38,905 nucleotides of DNA from positions 1 through 38,905 of IMG/VR virus record IMGVR_UViG_3300047381_000835; one strand, written 5' to 3'. Made by a program: the position numbers and the translations under genes. Below, one piece after another: positions 25,701 to 30,544 of this stretch. The stretch comes from a virus. The notes beneath the pieces are model-generated. The model had not been told where the DNA came from. It saw only the letters and a program-made list of their open reading frames with translations, and ran no database searches. Every line of letters begins with the position of its first letter. Position 1 is the first letter of the stretch.

Positions 25701-26638
25701 GTTCTGTATCATCTACTCATATTAGTGGATTAGATACAGATGATTTATCAGAAGGTTCAACTAATAAATACGCAACCACTGCAAATGTTAAATCAGCACT
25801 TAACTCAAACTTAGGTTCAGCAACATTTGGTGATGGTAATGATACAATCACAATACCTGGTAACTTAATAGTAACTGGTACAACTACAACAAATAATGTA
25901 GAAGTGGTATCAACTACAAATGGTGTTGTGTTTGAAGGTAATGCAGATGATGATAACGAACTTACATTATTAGCAGGTACTGTATCCGCTGATAGAACAA
26001 TCACATTACCAGATTCAGATGGTACGGTAGCATTGACAGGAATTGACCAAACATTTAGTGGAGCTAACACATTTAGTTCACAAATAGTTTCTTCAGTTTC
26101 AACTGGTACTGCACCCTTCTCGGTAAGTTCAACAACAAAGGTTACTAATCTTAACGCAGATAAACTTGATGGTTTAACTTCGAGTAACTTCCTTCGTTCA
26201 AATGCTGATGATTCTGCAAGTGGTGTTATAACAATCACAAACACTACCGCAACAAATGCAACTGATGTTGGAGCTCTTGTAGTAGTTGGTGGTGTAGGTA
26301 TAGGTGGAGCATTAAATGTTGCTGGTGATGTTGTTGCATATGCTTCTTCAGATGAAAGATTAAAAGATAATATTGAACTTATTTCTAATCCAATTGAAAA
26401 AGTACAATCACTTAAAGGTGTTACTTGGAATTGGAATGATAATGCAGATGAGTTACAACAATCATTACCAAATGTTGGTGTAATTGCACAAGATGTTGAA
26501 AAAGTATTACCAGAATTGGTAACTGATAGAGATAATGGATATAAAGGAGTTGATTACGCTAAACTTACTGGTCTCTTAATAGAGGCTATTAAAGAACAGC
26601 AAAAACAAATTGATGATTTAAAATCACAAATAGGATAA
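19733..26638 (+). CDS. Giant repeat fibre with C-terminal Peptidase_S74 chaperone
   Basis: At 2301 residues this is the largest protein in the window. It is a long shaft of alternating units: D/E-D-L-S-E-G-S-S-N-L-Y-Y-T-D-T-R-V, R-S-I-D-V-I-S-G-S-S-Q-V, ITNFDTNVRDYIRS, and T-K-L-P-T-Q-Q-S-V-K-A-Y-V-D-S. Beta-type modules (NLTVAGSTTTTTSNEVNIGD and NLTVNGTTTTAASTNTVVTD) interrupt it near 295 and 1055. A segment with NQPTTISSAQSTKLGHISVS, T-M-E-S-N-I occurs three times between about residues 1440 and 1970. The last 96 residues are Peptidase_S74: S2206-D-E-R-L-K, V-G-V-I-A-Q-D-V-E-K-V-L-P-E-L-V, Y-K-G-V-D-Y, L-L-I-E-A-I-K-E and a coiled coil. As in the preceding fibre, self-cleavage before the Ser is expected after trimer folding. 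The start overlaps the same transcript, three bases after the previous stop. Confidence 0.93.
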   Translation: MILHNPIVSGSLSLAVGSTFVSNNGTISGSAQVIAALPSGVVSGSSQISLGGFDTDDLSEGSSNLYYTDTRVRDFIRSIDVISGSSQLEGTFLEINGDNVFSSSAQVNANTITNFDTNVRDYIRSLDVISGSSQVDVTQTTNYGTINQYTDSDFDSRLATKSTANLSEGSNLYYTVSRVKLKLNQDSVISGSSQLTTEFDSRYLNTNGDGVVSGSSQISLSGFSTSNLSEGTNKYYTDTRVLNYVNDLGVISGSTFSSPSQGTVRATINGSNTDVDTGLQIADSPQFTNLTLTGNLTVAGSTTTTTSNEVNIGDNIINLNYGGSSTTGGIYVKDGTGVSQVSGSFVWDSADGRDYWKAGKLGSEAEIVTTGNIVSKLPAGTVSGSSQITITESQISDLDHYGNSDVQSYIRSIDVISGSSQVVLNDAIKTGFDTADVSENSSNLYYTDARVKTKLNAEGVISSSAQIGVNNSTITLTAGAGLDGGGSITLNQSGDETITFTVADGVISSSAQLTTEFDTRYLNTNGDDVISGSEQVNANSITNFDSNVRDYIRSIDVISGSSQININHLDTDNLSEGSSNLYYTNTRVQSFIRSEDVISGSQQILDLVSIDEDDFSTNSATKLPTQQSVKSYVQSQVQSKDDLSELSGDTDDVTEGSSNLYYTDTRVRNYLRSTDVVSGSSQVDYNSIQNTPTTITSQQASDITSNNNKTGYTNSLVKSYINSEDVISGSAGILNAVSVDEDNFASNSDTKLPTQQSVKAYVDSKAQSQDNTDEITEGSTNLYYTDTRVRNYLRSQDVISGSSQVNANNITNFDTNVRDYIRSQDVVSGSSQIDVTQTTNYGNINQYTDSDFDSRLATKSTANLSEGSNLYYTNARVKTKLNDEGVVSGSYVSTLNGTGVVSGSSQITLSSVTGYNSNEHFTQNSITSLGTVTSGDITALLPNGTVSGSSQVSITLGTQTSGNYIATLGSGTGVTIGSNTGEGSTPTIAVDYGSSANTAVQGNVGLEIEGTSNEIDVSNGSITLGSGGTATIGLADSIAGNRTFQNNVTITGNLTVNGTTTTAASTNTVVTDKLLELGNGTTGAPAGDSGIIIERGDSNNAFIGFDESADKFVVGTGTFDGSSSGNLAISTGTLIANIQGNVVGNLTGQASDISNHSTSDLSEGTNKYYTDTRVQSFIRSIDVISGSSQISGLTASQLSDNSVQINGVDVELGDSVTFSQISNGTGTISGSSQLTSDFDTRYINTNGDGVISGSSQVNANSITNFDTNVRDYIRSLDVISGSVTAAHISGLDTGDLSEGTNKYYTDTRVRDYLRSTDVISGSSQVNVTQTANYSSINQYSDSKVKTKLNTDNVVSGSSQLLSDLDGRYIQINGDDIVSGSQQILDLVSVDEDNFASNSATKVPTQQSVKAYVDSKAQSQDNTDEITEGSTNLYYTNGRVQSYIRSIDVISGSSQVDYDSIQNQPTTISSTQSTKLGHISVSQAVNLDTMESNITTNNNKVGYTNSLVKSYINSEDVISGSSQVNYNSIQNQPTTITSTQASNITTNNNKVGYTNTLVQSYIRSIDVISGSSQVNANSITNFDTNVRDYIRSQDVVSGSSQIISLVGVDEDNMSSNSTTKFPTQQSVKAYVDSQVSSYDNLSELGGDSDDITEGSTNLYFTNGRVQSYIRSIDVISGSSQVNYNSIQNQPTTISSAQSTKLGHISVTQAVNLDTMESNIGTNNNKVGYTNTLVRNYIRSIDVISGSGQVSHDSTNGYEANEHIDWTTDQGSTNIHSGNYTNTTYTAGTGIDLSGTQFNIDLTELTLNNGLTAANSSTLGLNPTTLLQGSNVVSGSSQISLSGFSTSDLSEGTNKYYTDTRVRNYVRSIDVISGSSQVNYNSIQNQPTTISSTQASNITTNNNKVGYTDTLVRDFIRSIDVISGSSQVNYNSIQNQPTTISSAQSTKLGHISVSQAVNLDTMESNIGTNNNKTGYTNTLVRDYIRSIDVISGSVSSTHISGLDTDDLSEGSTNKYATTANVKSALNSNLGSATFGDGNDTITIPGNLIVTGTTTTNNVEVVSTTNGVVFEGNADDDNELTLLAGTVSADRTITLPDSDGTVALTGIDQTFSGANTFSSQIVSSVSTGTAPFSVSSTTKVTNLNADKLDGLTSSNFLRSNADDSASGVITITNTTATNATDVGALVVVGGVGIGGALNVAGDVVAYASSDERLKDNIELISNPIEKVQSLKGVTWNWNDNADELQQSLPNVGVIAQDVEKVLPELVTDRDNGYKGVDYAKLTGLLIEAIKEQQKQIDDLKSQIG
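24040..25670 (+). repeat. Dispersed near-identical ~200-bp fibre repeats (three copies)
   Basis: The landmark AAAGTACCAA occurs at 24144, 24819 and 25557, each within a longer block that encodes NQPTTISSAQSTKLGH, L-D-T-M-E-S-N-I and NNNKVGYTNTLV. The DNA is almost the same in the three copies. Copy bounds are approximate. Similar blocks without the S-T-K-L section lie around 24300 and 25370. Confidence 0.8.
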
Positions 26639-26648
26639 GAAAGTTAAT

Positions 26649-26671
26649 TCCCTTATATAAGGGATTTTCTT
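26649..26671 (+). terminator. Probable intrinsic terminator after the giant fibre
   Basis: TCCCTTATATAAGGGA (26649..26664) is a perfect palindrome able to form a 6-7 bp hairpin, followed by TTTTCTT. It lies 11 bases after the stop. The T-run is interrupted once, so termination may be partial. Confidence 0.65.
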
Positions 26672-26711
26672 ATTAGTTAATTATATAATTGAAAAAGGGT
26701 AAGTCATACAT

Positions 26712-27806
26712 ATGGCACAAATAGTTAAATTAAAAAGAACTGCGGTAAGTGGTAAGATACCAACTATATCTAATCTACAATTAGGTGAGTTGGCAATGAA
26801 TACCTATGATGGTAGGATATTTTTCGAAAAATCTTCTTCAGAAGAAACAATACAAGAAATACTTACAACAAATTCTCATCCATTTTCAATAACGGGTTCA
26901 CTTTACTTAAATGGTGCTATAACTGCTTCTTTTTTCAAAGGAGATGGTTCTCAATTAACAAACTTACCAACAGATATTTCAATTGCAGAAGCAACAACTG
27001 TAACGGCTTCATATTCCGATTCTGATGATATTACAGTAACTCACAATTTTAATTCATATAATGTATTAGTATCTGTTTATGATAATAACAGAAATTTACT
27101 AATACCAGCAACAACTTCATTACCATCTGTAAATACCGCTAGAGTAACTCTATCAGGTACTCAAACAGGATTTGTTGTAGTTGCGAAAGGTGGTCACTTA
27201 ATTAGTGGTTCTCAAATAGCAGATAATGCAAATAAACTTAATAGTCAAGCGGGTTCTTATTATCTAAATTGGAATAATTTTAATAATATACCTGCAGGAA
27301 TCGTATCTGGTTCTTCACAACTAACATCTACTTTTGATGCACGATATCTAAATACAAATGGTGATAATGTAATTTCAAGTTCTGCACAATTAACATCTAC
27401 TTTTGATTCAAGATACATAAATACAAGTGGAGATGGAGTAATATCAGGTTCTTCACAAGTAACACTTTCTTCAGTTAGTGGATATAACGCAAACGAACAC
27501 TTTACACAAGGAAATATTACAACATTAGGTACTGTAACAAGTGGTAATGTAAATTCAATTTTACCAAGGGGTGTAATTAGTGGTTCGGTTCAAGTAACAG
27601 ACCATACTACACATAAAGAAACAGTTAGTGGTGCAACTTCATATGTAGTTGACCATAATTTGGATGAAAATTATCCAATAGTACAATGTTGGAATACTTC
27701 AACAAACCAACAAGAATTACCAACAAGTGTAACAACAAATTCTGCAAATAGAGTTACAGTTGTTTTTTCAATAAACTTTGGTGGTGTTATAATCGTAAAA
27801 AAATAA
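26712..27806 (+). CDS. Tail fibre/adhesin with baseplate-type N-terminus and duplicated tip domain
   Basis: A 364-residue fibre. MAQIVKLKRTAVSGKIPTIS (1-20) and L-Q-L-G-E-L-A-M-N-T-Y-D-G-R-I-F-F (about 22-38) form an N-terminal attachment module very common in marine phage fibres. A short repeat shaft follows (FDARYLNTNGDNVISSSAQL, VISGSSQV). Two related beta-sandwich modules frame it: V-T-H-N-F-N-S-Y-N-V-L-V-S-V-Y-D (about 112-160) and V-D-H-N-L-D-E-N-Y-P-I-V-Q-C-W-N at the C-terminus (about 310-364), both ending with strands like G-F-V-V-V-A-K-G and G-V-I-I-V-K-K. Ending on such a domain suggests a receptor-contact tip. It has no SD of note and no exact motif upstream. The next gene starts four bases after its stop. 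Confidence 0.85.
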   Translation: MAQIVKLKRTAVSGKIPTISNLQLGELAMNTYDGRIFFEKSSSEETIQEILTTNSHPFSITGSLYLNGAITASFFKGDGSQLTNLPTDISIAEATTVTASYSDSDDITVTHNFNSYNVLVSVYDNNRNLLIPATTSLPSVNTARVTLSGTQTGFVVVAKGGHLISGSQIADNANKLNSQAGSYYLNWNNFNNIPAGIVSGSSQLTSTFDARYLNTNGDNVISSSAQLTSTFDSRYINTSGDGVISGSSQVTLSSVSGYNANEHFTQGNITTLGTVTSGNVNSILPRGVISGSVQVTDHTTHKETVSGATSYVVDHNLDENYPIVQCWNTSTNQQELPTSVTTNSANRVTVVFSINFGGVIIVKK

Positions 27807-27809
27807 AAT

Positions 27810-28805
27810 ATGTATGATGTTTATTATACAACTGGTGGTGGCCCTTGGGTAAATGCTGGTACTGATACATGGGTAAATTTATGGATGGAGTTAATTGCTC
27901 CTAAATTAGATGTAAAACCTATTCTTCTTTTACATAGAAATAAACCAAAAGGACATGAAGATTATGAATTTCCAATTGAAGCTCATTGGCATGGAGATAA
28001 TATAGAAAAGTTTGAAGATATATGTAAAGGAGCTAGAAGAATCAATATATTACATGGTCATTATACTCCAATGAAAATAATTGAAGAAAATAAACATAAA
28101 ATACATTCTAACATATTACATAATTCAGTAGACCATATTTTAAAATCACAAGTAGGTACAGATGCATCAATAGGATGGCATCCTTATTTAGATTCGAGTT
28201 GGGAAATGGAAATTAATAAAATTTCAAAACATTCTATATGGGTTGGTTTATTCGATATTTTGATTAAAAATAAAAACATCCCTAACTTTTATAAATTTAA
28301 ACACAATTTAGAATTATCTAAATCAAATAACTTAGGATTTGCATCAAGATGTGAAGGAAGAAAAAATCCACATTATTTAGATGGATTAAAATCATATCTT
28401 TTTACAGATTCTAAAGAATTTAATTTTATATGGAAATCGAGTGTAAAGATTGATACAAGTAAAATGAAAATATATCATTATAATTCAAAACATAAAGATA
28501 TGTTTTACAATATGGATTGGGGAATATCTCATTCTTCATTTACACATGAACCTTTTGGATATTCAATATTTGAAGCGGTAGATAGGGGAAAATTACCTAT
28601 TTTACATTCAACATGGTGTAAAGATTTTGAGTATCCTTATAGAGCTTCATCGAAAAAAGAATTTCAAGATATTTATAAGAGGTTAATCGAAGTACCATAT
28701 TCTGAAAAAAATCATTGGTTTAAATTACTCAAACAATTTATGAAAGATAATTATACTAATAGAGATATGTGGGTAAAGGATTTACTTAATATTTATAATA
28801 TATAG
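27810..28805 (+). CDS. Glycosyltransferase-like protein, GT-B fold (GT4-like C-terminus)
   Basis: A 331-residue enzyme-like protein among structural genes. Near the N-terminus is a Gly-rich loop (YYTTGGGPWVNAGTDTWVNL), as in GT-B enzymes. The C-terminal half carries H-E247-P-F-G-Y-S-I-F-E255-A-V-D-R-G-K-L-P-I-L, which is the EX7E motif of retaining GT-B transferases, with a downstream acidic and aromatic region. The protein lacks secretion and membrane signals, so it would act in the cytoplasm. It is rich in His and Trp for a phage protein and unlike its repeat-bearing neighbours. It starts four bases after the adhesin at 26712 and is followed by the Hint adhesin ten bases later. A role in glycosylating Ser/Thr-rich fibres is plausible, as is modification of another phage or host molecule. 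The acceptor and sugar cannot be read from sequence. Confidence 0.7.
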   Translation: MYDVYYTTGGGPWVNAGTDTWVNLWMELIAPKLDVKPILLLHRNKPKGHEDYEFPIEAHWHGDNIEKFEDICKGARRINILHGHYTPMKIIEENKHKIHSNILHNSVDHILKSQVGTDASIGWHPYLDSSWEMEINKISKHSIWVGLFDILIKNKNIPNFYKFKHNLELSKSNNLGFASRCEGRKNPHYLDGLKSYLFTDSKEFNFIWKSSVKIDTSKMKIYHYNSKHKDMFYNMDWGISHSSFTHEPFGYSIFEAVDRGKLPILHSTWCKDFEYPYRASSKKEFQDIYKRLIEVPYSEKNHWFKLLKQFMKDNYTNRDMWVKDLLNIYNI

Positions 28806-28814
28806 GAGAAATAA

Positions 28815-30110
28815 ATGCCAAGTTCAGGAGAAACACTTAGTTTAAATAATTTAGCAGGGGCTTTAGGAGAAACACAAAATAGTAGTGTTTCACTTGATTC
28901 ATTAAATAGTTCTGCAGGTACTCAAGTTTCTTTAAGTGATTATTATATATCCGCAGTAGATAATGATATTGATGGATATACATATGCTGTTGAATCTACT
29001 AATGAAACTTACACAATGACATTTGCAAATGAAGGAAGTAAGTTTGGAAGTATAAAAGGTAGAGGAGCTAATTTCACTTGGGCAGTATCTCCTGCATTTA
29101 ATATGAGTGGTGATGCATCAGGATTCTTATCAATAGGTTCAAACTCAGATTATACCGCTGTAATTACAGTTGGTTCTATGAATCCACAAGGAAGTAGTTT
29201 GCAAACTTCTCTTATGGGAACTGTATCACATACATTATCTGGTACTTTTGCTGATGGATTTAATGACCACGCTACACGATATAACACTGCTATAACAAAA
29301 ACAGTTTATTCAGTAGATTCATATGATGGTAACTCAACTTCTTTATGTTTAGTTTCTGATACTTTGGTAACAAAGATAGATGGAACACAAGTTGAAATTG
29401 GTGATTTAGAAGAAGGTGATAGATTAAAAGGATATTCTTTACCTGAATATAATGAAGATGTTAACTTATTAGAGTATTCATATGAAGGTGATGAAAATCC
29501 ATCTGAAAGTGAAGTAATTGTAAAAGATGTTGTATTTTCATTTTCTGAAAGAATATATGATATCAACGAAGGAACAATAGTTGGAACTTCAGAACACCCA
29601 ATGTTAGTAAAAAGAGAAAATGAAATATTATTTAAAACTCTTGGTACTATATTAGAAGGTGATTCATTAATTAGACATGATGGAAGTGAAGTAGAAATTA
29701 CAAGTATTGAAGTGAATGATGAAATTACTGAAATCGTATCACTTGATGTAACTTCACCAGATACTTATTTAGCTAATGGATTTATATCTCACAACAAAGG
29801 TGGAAGTTCACACTCAGATTTAGGAGCACCTGGAACTCCAGATACATTAACATATAGTATCGATAATAGTACAGAAAAAATGTTAAATTGGACTGAGGGT
29901 AGTGAAAGTGGTACAGGTGGTATTACTGCATATGATGTACAAGTTGGTACAACATCTGGTGGAAGTGATATATTTAATTTTACTGAATATAGTGGTACAA
30001 GTTTAAATGTAGTAAATTCAACTACGAGTGGTACTACATATTATGCACGAGTAAGAGCAATTGACCATGGATTAAAATCTGGTTATAAAACTCTAACATT
30101 TACTGCATAA
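28815..30110 (+). CDS. Phage adhesin with internal Hint (intein-like) domain and FN3 domain
   Basis: A 431-residue protein with three parts. Residues 1-177 start SSGETLSLNNLAGALGE and QVSLSDYY, a tip-protein start common in marine phage fibres, followed by beta strands with AVESTNETYTMTF. Residues 178-327 are a Hint domain: C178-L-V-S-D-T-L-V (block A), G-T-S-E-H261-P-M-L-V (block B, the T-x-x-H motif), I-V-S-L-D-V-T-S-P-D-T-Y-L-A-N-G-F-I-S-H326-N327 (blocks F/G), then K328. Residues 337-431 form an FN3-like domain (PGTPDTLTYSIDNSTEKM; A-Y-D-V-Q-V-G; Y-Y-A-R-V-R-A-I-D). The Hint has no homing endonuclease and its C178 is the only Cys in the protein. The residue after H-N is Lys, not Cys/Ser/Thr, so normal protein splicing is not expected. 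AGGAG (28804..28808) precedes the start. Confidence 0.88.
   Translation: MPSSGETLSLNNLAGALGETQNSSVSLDSLNSSAGTQVSLSDYYISAVDNDIDGYTYAVESTNETYTMTFANEGSKFGSIKGRGANFTWAVSPAFNMSGDASGFLSIGSNSDYTAVITVGSMNPQGSSLQTSLMGTVSHTLSGTFADGFNDHATRYNTAITKTVYSVDSYDGNSTSLCLVSDTLVTKIDGTQVEIGDLEEGDRLKGYSLPEYNEDVNLLEYSYEGDENPSESEVIVKDVVFSFSERIYDINEGTIVGTSEHPMLVKRENEILFKTLGTILEGDSLIRHDGSEVEITSIEVNDEITEIVSLDVTSPDTYLANGFISHNKGGSSHSDLGAPGTPDTLTYSIDNSTEKMLNWTEGSESGTGGITAYDVQVGTTSGGSDIFNFTEYSGTSLNVVNSTTSGTTYYARVRAIDHGLKSGYKTLTFTA
29346..29795 (+). other. Hint domain coding segment (150 residues, endonuclease-free)
   Basis: Encodes C178 to N327. It has the N-terminal Cys nucleophile, the T-x-x-H motif, and the C-terminal H-N pair. 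In the Hint superfamily, C1 drives an N-S acyl shift and the final Asn cyclises to cleave the C-terminal side. Without a nucleophile at +1, bacterial intein-like (BIL) behaviour is expected: cleavage, or crosslinking to a nucleophile, rather than splicing. Confidence 0.85.
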
Positions 30111-30135
30111 AAAATTTATGTTTTGAAAAGTTTCA

Positions 30136-30145
30136 TATATTTATA
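30136..30145 (+). promoter_or_regulatory. Putative late promoter motif TATATTTATA (small coiled-coil gene)
   Basis: An exact copy of the 10-mer, 32 bases before the ATG at 30178. CTGAATAAC follows at 30150..30158, the same nine bases that follow the motif at 1241. The leader has no SD. Confidence 0.65.
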
Positions 30146-30177
30146 TATACTGAATAACATTTTAAAAATATATCAAA

Positions 30178-30474
30178 ATGGCAAAAGAAATAAAGTTTAC
30201 AAACGAAGAAGTTGCGGGATTAGAACAACTAAGACAAGATGTTTCAAATATCTTTACGAGATTGGGACAATTATCAATTGAAAGAAAAAGAAGAGTTGAA
30301 GAAATAGATGCGATGGAAGAAGAATTATTAAAACAACACTCTTCCTTAGTAGTAAAAGAATCTGACATGTTTAAGAGTTTAAATGAGAAGTATGGAGATG
30401 GTAATTATGACCCGACTTCAAACACTTTTATACCTGCAGAAACAACAAAAGAAAAAGAAGAAGAACAAAAATAG
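30178..30474 (+). CDS. Small coiled-coil protein upstream of tail sheath
   Basis: A 98-residue protein, helical through residues 8-65 (TNEEVAGLEQLRQDVSNIFT, then RLGQLSIERKRRVEEID) with a charged, heptad-like pattern. It then has an N-E-K-Y-G-D-G-N-Y-D-P motif and a disordered Glu/Lys-rich tail. Proteins with this helical body and a K-Y-G-D-G ending are common beside tail genes of marine T4-like phages, but their role is unknown. It is monocistronic with its own motif upstream and a second motif downstream before the sheath. No SD is present; translation may depend on an A-rich leader. A small assembly chaperone or a virion-associated helix are both possible. Confidence 0.7.
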   Translation: MAKEIKFTNEEVAGLEQLRQDVSNIFTRLGQLSIERKRRVEEIDAMEEELLKQHSSLVVKESDMFKSLNEKYGDGNYDPTSNTFIPAETTKEKEEEQK

Positions 30475-30493
30475 TTCTTTAGGAATTTTTATT

Positions 30494-30503
30494 TATATTT
30501 ATA
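30494..30503 (+). promoter_or_regulatory. Putative late promoter motif TATATTTATA (sheath)
   Basis: An exact copy of the 10-mer, 41 bases before the sheath ATG. AAGGAG (30530..30535) follows as a ribosome site. Highly expressed virion genes having separate copies of this motif supports a late promoter role. Confidence 0.65.
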
Positions 30504-30544
30504 TGTGTATCATTACACAAATAACAAACAAGGAGTAATATAAA

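Noticed and set aside
30475-30492. Weak inverted repeat after the coiled-coil gene as a terminator
   Set aside because: The possible stem is only three to four base pairs and the T-rich tract is interrupted.
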